Below, one piece after another: positions 8,393 to 16,728 of a stretch of 64,000 nt of DNA (the stretch's first letter is position 1; each line of letters starts with the position of its first letter). This stretch comes from Chloroflexota bacterium (GTDB lineage Bacteria > Chloroflexota > Anaerolineae > SpSt-313), in contig JAKPJZ010000078.1 in the NCBI GenBank assembly GCA_029553955.1, positions 1 to 64,000 of the forward strand, written 5' to 3'. Below the pieces are notes generated by a model. The model saw nothing but the letters and a program-made list of their open reading frames with translations, was not told the DNA's origin and did no database searches. Both the position numbers and the translations under genes were made by a program.

Positions 8393-9667
8393 ATGCGAGT
8401 CAAGCTGGCCTACGGCCGTGAGGGTCTGTGGGTGGATCTGCCGGATCGCAAGGTGACGGTGCTGGAGCCGAAGCATGCGCCGGGGCTCGCCGACGAGGCC
8501 GGCGCGATCAGGCAGGCGCTGCGGGCGCCCATCGGCACGCCGCCTCTCGGCGATCTGGTGCAGGCCGGCGACACGGTGGCCATCGTCTTTAGTGACGGCA
8601 CTCGCCCTCAGCCGCGCGAGCGCATGCTGCCGGTGCTGCTCGAGGAGTTCGCCCACGTGCCGCGTGAGCGCATTGTGCTCATCAACGCCCTGGGCACACA
8701 CCGCGCCAACACTGCTGCCGAGCTCGAGGCCATGCTCGGGCCGGCCATCGTGGGCGGCTGCCGGGTGGTGCAGCACGATGCATTCGACCCGGCATCGCTG
8801 ACCTCCCTGGGGCGCACCTCGTCGGGGCACGAGGTGCGTGTCAATGCCGAATATATGCGCGCTTCGGTCAGGATCCTGACCGGCTTTGTCGAGCCGCACT
8901 TTTTCGCCGGCTTCTCAGGTGGGCCGAAGGCGGTGTTGCCGGGGATTGCCGACCAGGCCGCGGTGCTGGCGAACCACGCGGCGTGCATGATCGAGCACCC
9001 CAGGGCCACCTGGGGGGTGACGGAGGGCAACCCCGTTTGGGAGGAGATGCGTACCGTCGCCCTCATGACCGCGCCGTCCTTCCTCCTCAATGTGACCGTG
9101 AACCGCGACCGGCAGATCACCGGCGTCTTTGCGGGCGAGCTGCTGGCCGCCCATGCGGCGGGCTGCAAGCAGGCGGCGGAGGCGGCCATGGTGCCGGTGC
9201 GCGAGCGTTTTGATATCGTGATCACCACGAACGCGGGCTACCCGCTCGACCAGAACCTCTACCAGGCGGTGAAAGGCATGGCGGCCGCCGCACAGATCGT
9301 GCGGCCGGGCGGCAGCATCATCGTCGCGGCCGAGTGCTGCGACGGCCTGCCCGACCACGGCGAGTATGCCCGCATTCTGCAGCAGGCCGCTAGCCCCGAC
9401 GCGCTCTTGGCCATGATCCGTGCCTGGAGCGCCGTGCAGCAGGACCAGTGGCAGGTGCAGATCCAAGCACAGGTGCAGTTGCACGCCCAAGTCCACGTCA
9501 AGAGCAGCTTCCTCAGCGACGAGCAGTTGCGGCGAGCCGGCCTGCAGCCCTGCGCCTCGGTCGAACAGTCGGTCGCACGCCTCCTCGAGCGCTACGGACC
9601 CGAGGCTACCATCTGCGTGCTGCCCGAGGGGCCGATGACCATCCCCTACGTCGCAGGCGAGCGCTGA
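8393..9667 (+). CDS. larA: Nickel-dependent 2-hydroxyacid (lactate) racemase, LarA family
   Basis: The 424-residue cytoplasmic enzyme of the LarA (DUF2088) family shows the motif FSDGTRP (about residue 64), the His of NALGTHR (about 103), the region VEPHFFAGFSGGPKAVLPG with His and Lys (about 165-183) and NHAACMIEHP. These correspond to residues binding substrate and the nickel-pincer cofactor in LarA. No larB/C/E cofactor genes are nearby, so they must be elsewhere or the substrate differs. A GGGAGGAG precedes the ATG. A TATACT at 8331-8336 could be its -10 box, with a poor -35. Confidence 0.88.
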   Translation: MRVKLAYGREGLWVDLPDRKVTVLEPKHAPGLADEAGAIRQALRAPIGTPPLGDLVQAGDTVAIVFSDGTRPQPRERMLPVLLEEFAHVPRERIVLINALGTHRANTAAELEAMLGPAIVGGCRVVQHDAFDPASLTSLGRTSSGHEVRVNAEYMRASVRILTGFVEPHFFAGFSGGPKAVLPGIADQAAVLANHAACMIEHPRATWGVTEGNPVWEEMRTVALMTAPSFLLNVTVNRDRQITGVFAGELLAAHAAGCKQAAEAAMVPVRERFDIVITTNAGYPLDQNLYQAVKGMAAAAQIVRPGGSIIVAAECCDGLPDHGEYARILQQAASPDALLAMIRAWSAVQQDQWQVQIQAQVQLHAQVHVKSSFLSDEQLRRAGLQPCASVEQSVARLLERYGPEATICVLPEGPMTIPYVAGER

Positions 9668-9671
9668 GTGC

Positions 9672-9730
9672 GCGAGACTGCGGCAGACCTGACAGGTTTC
9701 GCAAACCTGTCAGGTCTGCCGCAGTCTCGC
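9672..9730. repeat. Family A palindrome, perfect 28-bp stem after larA
   Basis: Arms 9672-9699 and 9703-9730 pair perfectly around a 3-base loop, starting five bases after the larA stop codon. No T-run follows. It may act as a 3'-end mRNA-stabilising hairpin. A further 13-bp inverted repeat (9728-9740/9752-9764) follows. Confidence 0.9.
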
Positions 9731-9758
9731 CCCTCCCGCCGCCAATGCGGGGGCGGGA

Positions 9759-10145
9759 GGGGCGACACCTGACAGGTCTGCGGAGACCTGTCACAGCGAT
9801 TTCCATGGCGGGCAGGCGATTGGCAAAAACCCCGGCAGAGGCCTGCCCATGCCGCGGCCGAGGGCCCCTCGCTACCCGTCCCCCGTCGCGGGGGAATTGG
9901 GCTGTCTTCGCCCGTACCGCATCGCTCGCTTGCCACTTCTTGCCCACACAGGACGCGGTCGGGCGACCCAATTCCCCCGCGACGGGGGAACGGTAGGCCT
10001 GCGCCCCGAGGGCTTGGCCCGCAGGGGGGGCCACCCTGCAGCAGGAGAAACCGTCCGTCGGCCGCGGCGCGAGCTGGACCGAGTTGTTGCCAGAAAGCCG
10101 ACGCTGACCACCCGCCAGGGAAATTGGTGTGTCAGGTGTCGCCCC
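9759..10145. repeat. 387-bp nested palindromic element with 16-bp terminal inverted repeats
   Basis: The ends GGGGCGACACCTGACA (9759-9774) and its perfect reverse complement (10130-10145) enclose subterminal segments of the TTTCCATGGCGGGCAGGCGA type and an inner 22-bp perfect inverted repeat (9880-9901/9967-9988, CCCCCGTCGCGGGGGAATTG). No open frame inside looks like a protein. Related outer parts with a different inner core occur at 32371 and 39798. This accounts for most of the 745-base gap between larA and mrpA. Confidence 0.8.
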
Positions 10146-10167
10146 CTTGATATGTAGCCGCCCCTGG

Positions 10168-10196
10168 TTGACTGCTGTGCGCCCTCCACGTATAAT
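10168..10196 (+). promoter_or_regulatory. Promoter of the mrp operon
   Basis: TTGACT (10168-10173) and TATAAT (10191-10196) are 17 bases apart. The predicted start of transcription leaves an untranslated leader of about 205 bases before mrpA, with no recognised riboswitch. Confidence 0.8.
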
Positions 10197-10412
10197 GCCT
10201 GTACTGGAACCATGACGTCTTGCGTATCATCCACCGGTCGCTTGAGTGGCAGCCTGCTTCAGAGAGCGCTTCTTCACGTGGATCCTCTCTTCACCCGCTC
10301 GCGCCGGCGCATTCCCGCTCGCTGACGAGATCACCGCCCAGAGGGCCCCAAGGCCTGTCGCTGATCGCGACCGTCGGTCCACCTGGGTGCGGCACGCCGA
10401 AAGGATTCCTCC

Positions 10413-12716
10413 ATGGAGCCCCCAGGTGCTCTGCGCATAGCGCAATCCGAGCCCACACGGTCGCTCTGGCGCTGGATGCTTCTGCCTGTGTTGGCGCCGC
10501 CTCTAGCGCTGACGGGCCTGCTGTTGAGCCGTGCCCCGGCGGTGCTGGCGGGGCGGCCTCTGGGCCTGAGTATCGCCTGGGTGCCCTCCCTGGGGCTTAG
10601 CCTCGACCTTTCGCTCGATGGCCTGGGCCTGCTTTTCGCCCTGCTCGTGGCTGGCATCGGCACGCTGGTGTTTCTCTACTCCATGCCCTACATGGCCGGC
10701 GAGCGTGGTCTGGGCCGCTACTATGGCGCGCTCATCCTCTTCATGCTGGCCATGCTGGGCGTGGTCACGGCGGCCAACCTGATCACCCTCTTTGTCTTCT
10801 GGGAGTTGACCGGCATCAGCTCCTACCTGCTCATCGGCTTCCGGCACGAGGAGAAGGAGAGCCAGGAGAGCGCGCTGATGGCGCTCCTCATCACCGGCAG
10901 CGGTGGTCTGGCGCTTCTGGCCGGGTTCATCCTGCTGCAGCAGGTCTACGGCACCTTCGACATGGCGACCATCTTGGCGCAGCCCGGGCTCCTGCGCAGC
11001 CATCCCTACTATGGCTGGGTGCTCGGCCTCGTGCTGTTTGGCGCCTTTACCAAGTCGGCCCAGTTCCCATTCCACATCTGGCTGCCCAGGGCCATGGTCG
11101 CCCCGACGCCGATCAGCGCCTACCTGCACTCGGCGACAATGGTCAAGGCCGGGCTCTACCTCTTGCTGCGCCTCTCGCCCCTGCTGGCCAACACGGCCGC
11201 CTGGCAGGTCACACTCCTCGTGGTCGGCGCGCTGACCATGCTCCTGGGGTCGTGGCGGGCGCTGCGCCAGCGCGATCTCAAAGGGATCCTGGCCTACACC
11301 ACCATCAGCATCCTGGGGATGATCGTAGCGCTGCTGGGCCTGGCCACCGAGCACGCTGTCGAGGCCGCGCTCGTGCTCATCGTGGCCCATGCCCTCTACA
11401 AAGGCGCCCTCTTCCTGGTGGTCGGCGCCATCGACCACGAGACGGGCACCCGCGACGTGGCCCTGCTGGGTGGCCTGCGGCGCGATATGCCCGTCCTGGC
11501 CGTCGCTGCCCTCCTGGCCGCCTGCTCGATGGCCGGCCTGCCGCCCACCTTTGGCTTCCTGGCCAAAGAGGCGGCGTATGGGGCCGCCGAGGGCTGGCGT
11601 GCTGCGGCGCTTCAGGTAGGTGTCGCCGGCGTGCTCCTGGTGGCTGCGAACGCCAGCAACGTGGCCCTGGCCGTCGTGCTGGGCTATCGCATCTTCTTTG
11701 GCGCCGCCGGCGGTCCCTGGCCGCGCAAGCCTCACGGCGTCTCCTGGCTGCTGATCGTGCCGCCGGGCGTGCTCGGTGCGGCCTCGTGGCTCCTGGGCCT
11801 CGTCCCCGGCGCGCTTGATGGCCTGGTGGGCGGGGCGCTGGCGGCAGCGGTGCCCAGGAGTCAGGGCGTCCACCTGCAGATGTGGCACGGCTTCAACTGG
11901 CCGCTGGCGCTGAGCGCCGTGACGATAGCGGTCGGCTATGCGCTCTATCGCATCTGGCCGCGGCTGTTCCGTGCTCCCGCCCGCCGTTTTCCTCTGTCGG
12001 CTTTCCGGGCCTACGATTGGTTGCTGCATACGGCTCTGCCCAGGTCGGCCGCAAGCCTCGCGCGGCTGGCGCAGGATGGCTCGCTGCGCGTCTACCTTCT
12101 GGCCATGCTGGTCGTCGTCGTGCTGATTGCCGGCGGCCCCCTTGTCGCGGGCGGCCTGTGGTCGAACCCGGTCTTGTCGCAGGAGGGCCTGAGCTGGCCC
12201 GAGCTGGCCATAGCGGGCCTGCTGGTGACCGCCGCTCTGGCTGTGGTCGTCGCTCGCACCAGGCTGGGGGCCATCATCGCGCTGGGGGCGGCTGGCGCGC
12301 TGGTCACCCTGCTCTATGTGCGCTTTAGCGCCCCCGACCTGGCTCTGACGCAGCTCCTCGTCGAGAGCTTGGGGGTCATTCTGCTGCTGCTCGTCTTCCA
12401 CTTCCTGTCGCCCCAGTTCGGCCCGTGGCCGCCGAAGCGACATGTGGCCGTCGATATCGCTGTGGCCGCGGCGGTGGGGTTGCTCATGGGCACCCTCGTC
12501 CTGGTGGCCAACGGCGTGCAACTGGCGCCCTCGGTGGCCGAGTACTACCTGGCCCAGAGCCTGCCGAGTGCCCATGGGCGCAATGTCGTCAACGCCATCG
12601 TGGCCGATTTTCGCGGCTTTGACACGATGGGCGAGATCACCGTGCTGGCGACGGCCGCATTTGGGCTCTACGCCCTGCTCGAGCTGCGCAGCAAGAAGGG
12701 AGGGCGGCGGCAATGA
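10413..12716 (+). CDS. mrpA: Na+/H+ antiporter subunit A (MrpA/MnhA)
   Basis: The 767-residue polytopic protein has an N-terminal NuoL-like proton-translocating module (FVFWELTGISSYLLIGF about residue 128; HIWLPRAMVAPTPISAYLHS about 223). It ends with the MrpA-specific MbhD/DUF4040 segment (LYVRFSAPDLALTQLLVESL) and an MbhE-like segment. It is the largest subunit of the heptameric Mrp complex, which exchanges Na+ for H+ at the membrane. The first of seven tightly packed genes, it overlaps mrpB by four bases. An AAAGGA about eight bases upstream serves as RBS. Confidence 0.95.
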   Translation: MEPPGALRIAQSEPTRSLWRWMLLPVLAPPLALTGLLLSRAPAVLAGRPLGLSIAWVPSLGLSLDLSLDGLGLLFALLVAGIGTLVFLYSMPYMAGERGLGRYYGALILFMLAMLGVVTAANLITLFVFWELTGISSYLLIGFRHEEKESQESALMALLITGSGGLALLAGFILLQQVYGTFDMATILAQPGLLRSHPYYGWVLGLVLFGAFTKSAQFPFHIWLPRAMVAPTPISAYLHSATMVKAGLYLLLRLSPLLANTAAWQVTLLVVGALTMLLGSWRALRQRDLKGILAYTTISILGMIVALLGLATEHAVEAALVLIVAHALYKGALFLVVGAIDHETGTRDVALLGGLRRDMPVLAVAALLAACSMAGLPPTFGFLAKEAAYGAAEGWRAAALQVGVAGVLLVAANASNVALAVVLGYRIFFGAAGGPWPRKPHGVSWLLIVPPGVLGAASWLLGLVPGALDGLVGGALAAAVPRSQGVHLQMWHGFNWPLALSAVTIAVGYALYRIWPRLFRAPARRFPLSAFRAYDWLLHTALPRSAASLARLAQDGSLRVYLLAMLVVVVLIAGGPLVAGGLWSNPVLSQEGLSWPELAIAGLLVTAALAVVVARTRLGAIIALGAAGALVTLLYVRFSAPDLALTQLLVESLGVILLLLVFHFLSPQFGPWPPKRHVAVDIAVAAAVGLLMGTLVLVANGVQLAPSVAEYYLAQSLPSAHGRNVVNAIVADFRGFDTMGEITVLATAAFGLYALLELRSKKGGRRQ

Positions 12717-13129
12717 TCCTGCGCACCGTGGCCCGGCTGATGCTGCCCATCTTGCTGCTGTTTTCCATCTTCCTGCTGCTCCGTGGCCAGGACCTGCCGG
12801 GTGGCGGCTTTTCGGGGGGCCTGGTGGCGGCGGCGGCGATCATCCTGCAGATGGTCGCCAACGATGTGGCCACGGCGCGGCGCATCTTGAGGGTGCCGCC
12901 TGTGACGCTCCTCTCTGCCGGCCTGGGCCTGGCCCTCTGCAGCGGACTGCTGCCGCTCTTGTGGGGCGAGCCGTTCATGACCAGCCATTTCGTGTGCCTG
13001 GCGCTGCCCGGGGGCGCCGCGCTCGAACTGGGCTTGCCGACGCTGTTCGAGCTGGGGGTATACCTGGTCGTTTTGGGGGTGGCGTCGCTCGCCATTCTGA
13101 GCCTGGCCGAGGAGGGTGAAGCTCGATGA
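12713..13129 (+). CDS. mrpB: Na+/H+ antiporter subunit B (MrpB/MnhB)
   Basis: The 138-residue, four-span membrane protein begins MILRTVARLMLPILLLFSIF and carries the hallmark RGQDLPGGGFSGGLV (about residues 24-38). Its start overlaps mrpA (ATGA) and its stop overlaps mrpC. It is a non-catalytic subunit of the Mrp antiporter. Length and motif match the family. Confidence 0.95.
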   Translation: MILRTVARLMLPILLLFSIFLLLRGQDLPGGGFSGGLVAAAAIILQMVANDVATARRILRVPPVTLLSAGLGLALCSGLLPLLWGEPFMTSHFVCLALPGGAALELGLPTLFELGVYLVVLGVASLAILSLAEEGEAR

Positions 13130-13467
13130 CCGTCGTGATGGCGATCGTGGTCGGTGCGCTCTTTGCGGCCGGCACCTACCTGCTGCTGCGGCGCAGCGCG
13201 GTACACATCATCATCGGCCTGGCGTTGTTGGGCCATGCGACCAACCTCTTTGTCTTTGCGATGGGCTGGCTGCGGCAGGGAGGCGTGCCGCTCATCGGCA
13301 GCGGGCCCACGAGCCAGATGGCTGACCCTCTGCCCCAGGCACTGATCCTCACGGCTATCGTCATTGGCTTTGCCACTCAGGCTTTTGTGCTGATCCTCAG
13401 CTATAGGGCGCACGAAGAGACCGGCACTGACGATCTGGACCAAATGAAGGCTGAAGACCCATCATGA
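13126..13467 (+). CDS. mrpC: Na+/H+ antiporter subunit C (MrpC/MnhC, NuoK-like)
   Basis: The 113-residue, three-helix protein is homologous to NuoK of complex I. The family segment GLALLGHATNLFVFAMG (about 28-44) and ADPLPQALILTAIVIGFATQ are visible. It overlaps both neighbours by four bases (ATGA), as expected for coupled translation in the mrp operon. Confidence 0.95.
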   Translation: MTVVMAIVVGALFAAGTYLLLRRSAVHIIIGLALLGHATNLFVFAMGWLRQGGVPLIGSGPTSQMADPLPQALILTAIVIGFATQAFVLILSYRAHEETGTDDLDQMKAEDPS

Positions 13468-14951
13468 CCGGGCACCTGGTGTATCCCATCCTGGCCCCGC
13501 TGGGGGCGGCCGTGCTCTGCCTGGCGCTGCATCGTTCTGTGCGCGCGCAGCGGCTCGTGAGCCTCACGGCCCTGGCTAGCATCATCGTCTACGCGGGCGG
13601 CTGGCTCTGGCCCGCCCTCGGCGCGGGCCAGGTGCTGACGTTGCGGCTTGGCGGCTGGCCTGCGCCCTTTGGCATCGTCCTGGCCGTCGATGTCTTTTCG
13701 GGCATCATGCTCACCCTCTCGGGCGTGACCGGGCTGGCCGTCCTGATCTTTGCCGTGGCCTGGCTCGACGGAGGCCGCGAAGAGCCCTTCTTCTACCCGC
13801 TGTACCTCGTGTTGTTCATGGGCATCCATGGCGCCTTTCTCACCGGCGACCTCTTCAACCTCTATGTGTTCTTTGAGGTGCTGCTCGTGGCCTCCTTCGG
13901 CCTGGCAGCGCTTGGCGGCAGCCGGGCGCAGATTGAAGGCACCATCAGGTACCTGGTGGCGAGTCAGGTCTCATCGGCGCTCTTCCTGGTGGGCGTGGGG
14001 CTGCTCTACGGCGTCGCCGGCACCCTCAACATGGCCGACCTGGCGACCAAGCTCGCCGGCCCGCTGGCCGCGCCCTATGTGGCCGTCGTGGCGCCGCTCT
14101 TCTTGGTCGCCTTTGGCATCAAGGCCGCCATCTTTCCGCTCTTCTTCTGGTTGCCAGCCTCGTACCCAGCAGCCAAGACCCCTGTGACGGCTATCTTTGG
14201 CGGCCTGCTCACCAAGGTGGGCATCTATGCGCTGATCCGCTGCTACACGCTGCTGTTGCCGGCCCAGTGGCAGGCCCATCGCGGGCTGCTCCTCGGCATC
14301 GCCATCCTCACTATGGTGGTCGGCGTCCTGGGCGCCGTCGCCCAGAGCGATGTCAAGCGCCTGCTCTCGTTCCACATCATCAGCCAGATCGGCTATCTGA
14401 TCATGGGCCTGGGGCTCTCGTCGCGCCTGGCGCTGGCGGCGACCCTCTACTTTATGGTCCACATCGTGTTGGTGAAGACAAGCCTGCTCCTGATCGCCGG
14501 CCTGCTCGAGCGCATGACCGGGACGACCGATCTCTACGCCATGGGAGGGTTGCTGCGGCGCCGGCCGGGCGTGGCGGTGCTGTTCTTGACAGCGGCGCTG
14601 GCGCTGGCGGGCGCGCCACCCCTCAGCGGCTTCGTGGCCAAGTTTGGCTTGGTGCTGGCCGGCCTGCAGGGGCGGGCCTTTGTCGCCGTCGCCGTCGCCC
14701 TGGGCGTGAGCATGCTGACCCTCTTCTCGATGATCAAAATCTGGACTCAGGCCTTTATGAAGCAGGCGCCTGCGACGGCCGCCATCGCCCCGCTCGGAGG
14801 AACGTTGGTCGCATCGACCATTGGGCTGGTGGCGGTGGCCGTGCTCGCCGCCGTGCTGGCAGCGCCGGTCTGGGCGGTCGCCAATCAGGCTGCCGGCCAG
14901 TTGTTGGATGTCGGGCCGTATGTTTCGGCCGTTCTCGGGAATCAGGGCTAG
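13464..14951 (+). CDS. mrpD: Na+/H+ antiporter subunit D (MrpD/MnhD)
   Basis: The 495-residue protein has about 14 membrane helices and is homologous to NuoM/NuoN. Recognisable segments are LFNLYVFFEVLLVASFGL, a Lys/His-bearing span (PLFFWLPASYPAAKTPVTAI, about 229-248) and the LSFHIISQIGYLIMGLG region. It is the second proton-channel-like subunit of Mrp. A family D repeat separates it from mrpE, the only break in an otherwise overlapping operon. Confidence 0.95.
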   Translation: MTGHLVYPILAPLGAAVLCLALHRSVRAQRLVSLTALASIIVYAGGWLWPALGAGQVLTLRLGGWPAPFGIVLAVDVFSGIMLTLSGVTGLAVLIFAVAWLDGGREEPFFYPLYLVLFMGIHGAFLTGDLFNLYVFFEVLLVASFGLAALGGSRAQIEGTIRYLVASQVSSALFLVGVGLLYGVAGTLNMADLATKLAGPLAAPYVAVVAPLFLVAFGIKAAIFPLFFWLPASYPAAKTPVTAIFGGLLTKVGIYALIRCYTLLLPAQWQAHRGLLLGIAILTMVVGVLGAVAQSDVKRLLSFHIISQIGYLIMGLGLSSRLALAATLYFMVHIVLVKTSLLLIAGLLERMTGTTDLYAMGGLLRRRPGVAVLFLTAALALAGAPPLSGFVAKFGLVLAGLQGRAFVAVAVALGVSMLTLFSMIKIWTQAFMKQAPATAAIAPLGGTLVASTIGLVAVAVLAAVLAAPVWAVANQAAGQLLDVGPYVSAVLGNQG

Positions 14952-14960
14952 GGGGCCGTC

Positions 14961-15027
14961 ACATTGGCTTTGCCGGGCTGCGACGCCCACAAGGGGCCAG
15001 GCTACGCCCACCAAAACCAATGCGACG
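14961..15027. repeat. Degenerate family D repeat inside the mrp operon
   Basis: The segment CGACGCCCACAAGGGGCCAG followed by GCTACGCCCACCAAAACC matches the family D core, flanked by ATTGGCTTT and CAATGCGAC. It fills most of the 96-base gap between mrpD and mrpE. The arms are too imperfect for a strong hairpin, so it looks like an older insertion. Confidence 0.7.
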
Positions 15028-15047
15028 CTCGACCAGGGGGAAGGGAG

Positions 15048-15521
15048 ATGCTGCACTTCTTGTGGAACATTGGCCTGGCGGTGCTGTGGATGTCGCTGCA
15101 GGGCCAGTTCAACTCGGGCCATTTCCTCGTTGGCTTTGTGATCGGCTACCTGATCTTGCTCGCTGCCCGGCCGGTGTTGCCCGAGAGCTCCTACACGCGC
15201 AAGGTCTGGCAGGTCAGCAGCCTGGTGCTCTATGTGATTGGTAACATCCTGGAGGCCAACGTGCAGGTGGCCAAGCGGGTGCTCAGCCCCCGCCTCGATC
15301 TCAAGCCGGCGGTCGTCGCCGTGCCCCTGCGGGCGCGGACCGACCTCGAGGTGACGCTGCTGGCCAACCTGATCACGCTGATCCCCGGCTCTGTCAGTGT
15401 CGATATCTCGCCCGATCGCTCGACGCTCTACGTTCACGTCATGAGCCTCGACGATCCAGAAGAGTTCAAGCGCTCCACCCGGCAGGACCTGGAGCGCCGC
15501 GTGTTGGAGATGTTGCGATGA
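15048..15521 (+). CDS. mrpE: Na+/H+ antiporter subunit E (MrpE/MnhE)
   Basis: The 157-residue protein starts with hydrophobic helices (MLHFLWNIGLAVLWMSLQGQ) and carries the conserved LANLITLIPGSVSVDISPD near residues 104-122, the core of the MrpE family. The ATG at 15048 is chosen because GGGGGAAGGG lies just upstream; a longer frame would read through repeat D. It overlaps mrpF by four bases. Confidence 0.94.
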   Translation: MLHFLWNIGLAVLWMSLQGQFNSGHFLVGFVIGYLILLAARPVLPESSYTRKVWQVSSLVLYVIGNILEANVQVAKRVLSPRLDLKPAVVAVPLRARTDLEVTLLANLITLIPGSVSVDISPDRSTLYVHVMSLDDPEEFKRSTRQDLERRVLEMLR

Positions 15522-15781
15522 CGTGGGTGCTCGACCTGGCGCTCGGCGGCCTCGTATTGGCGCTCTTGCTGGGCTTTGTGCGCATCCTGCGCGGGCCGAC
15601 GGCCCATGATCGGGTGGTGGCCCTCGACAACACGTCCTCGACCGTGGTGGGCCTGGTGGGGGTCTACGCCATCCGCCGCGAGCAAGCGGTGCTGCTCGAT
15701 GTGCTGATCGTGATTGCCCTGCTGGGCTTTATCAGCACCGTCGCCTTTGCCCGCTACCTGGAGCGAGGTGCCCAGCAATGA
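15518..15781 (+). CDS. mrpF: Na+/H+ antiporter subunit F (MrpF/MnhF)
   Basis: The 87-residue, three-helix subunit has the family motif RGPTAHDRVVALD (about residues 24-36). It is coupled to mrpE and mrpG by ATGA overlaps. Length and motif are standard for MrpF. Confidence 0.94.
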   Translation: MTWVLDLALGGLVLALLLGFVRILRGPTAHDRVVALDNTSSTVVGLVGVYAIRREQAVLLDVLIVIALLGFISTVAFARYLERGAQQ

Positions 15782-16530
15782 GCACCGTACGCGATGTGCT
15801 GGCCAGCGCCCTGCTCTTGGGCGGCGTTTTCTTTTCGCTCGTCGCGGCTATCGGCATCGTGCGCTTGCCCGACGTGTACTCGCGCATTCACGCGTCGTCG
15901 AAGAGCACGACCCTGGGCCTGGCGGGCATCCTCCTCGCCGTCCTGCTGCACTTTGGCACCTACGAGGTCACCACCAAGGTGCTCCTGGTGATCCTCTTCA
16001 CCTTCCTGACCGCCCCAGTGGGCGCGCACATGATTGCACGGTCGGCCTATGTCTGCGCCGTCAGTTGGTATGCCAAGACGACCCGCTATGACCTCGAGCG
16101 GGCCACCGTCGTCTGTGCCACCCGGGGCGGCCCGGCCAGCGAGCGCGTGCACGAGCGGGCCATCGAGTTGGCGCAGGAGCGGCAGGGCGTATTGGTCTTC
16201 CTTCACGTTGTCGATACGGCCGAGTTGAGCGCGCTGGGGCCCGCACACGCCAGCGCCGTGACCCGTGAGATGCGCACCCTGGCCCAGGCGATCCTGCGCA
16301 CGGCTCAGGCGCAGGCCAGGGCTGCCGGCGTACAGGCGCGCGCGGAGCTGCGCGAAGGCGAGGTCTCTCGCACGCTGCAGGCTTTTGTCCACGAGGTGGG
16401 GGCAGACGTGCTCGTGGTGGGCTATCCGCATACCGCGCCGGGCAACGAGCACGAAGCTGAGGGAAGGCTGTGGCGGCTTCTCGGGGGGCTGCAGGAGCAG
16501 GGCAACGTGCGCCTCGTCGTGGCGCGCTAG
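15778..16530 (+). CDS. mrpG: Na+/H+ antiporter subunit G fused to a UspA-like domain
   Basis: Residues 1 to about 110 are a normal MrpG (IVRLPDVYSRIHASSKSTTLG). From about residue 110 to 250 a cytoplasmic alpha/beta domain follows: ATVVCATRGGPASERVHERA, then GVLVFLHVVDTAELS, and near the end ADVLVVGYPHTAPG. This pattern is that of universal stress proteins, although the usual glycine-rich ATP loop is not clear. MrpG alone is normally 100-130 residues, so the extra 140 residues are a fusion within one uninterrupted frame. The domain could sense nucleotide or stress and modulate the antiporter; this is inference. Confidence 0.9.
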   Translation: MSTVRDVLASALLLGGVFFSLVAAIGIVRLPDVYSRIHASSKSTTLGLAGILLAVLLHFGTYEVTTKVLLVILFTFLTAPVGAHMIARSAYVCAVSWYAKTTRYDLERATVVCATRGGPASERVHERAIELAQERQGVLVFLHVVDTAELSALGPAHASAVTREMRTLAQAILRTAQAQARAAGVQARAELREGEVSRTLQAFVHEVGADVLVVGYPHTAPGNEHEAEGRLWRLLGGLQEQGNVRLVVAR

Positions 16531-16597
16531 CAGCAATACCTTTCGAACTATGCGCCCCGTGCCCTGCACGAGGCACGAGCCCGGTACAGGCCCTTTT

Positions 16598-16631
16598 GGG
16601 GGTTTGGGCCAGCCAACCCGCCCAAACCCCC
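16598..16631. repeat. Family C hairpin between mrpG and gdhA (convergent)
   Basis: Eleven-base arms GGGGGTTTGGG (16598-16608) and CCCAAACCCCC (16621-16631) are followed by CTTCCTG. It is the shortest member of the family C set and sits between two convergent genes, a position suited to a bidirectional terminator. Confidence 0.75.
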
Positions 16632-16728
16632 CTTCCTGATCCAAAGCCGGGCGGTTGCAGCGCTAGATGCCCGGCTGTTGTAGGCTACTGCGGGCAGCGA
16701 GCTCGCTCTCCGGCAGGCTGTTGGCAGT

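Noticed and set aside
9880-9988. Possible insertion sequence inside the larA-mrpA gap
   Set aside because: There is terminal symmetry but no transposase frame; described as a non-coding palindromic element instead.
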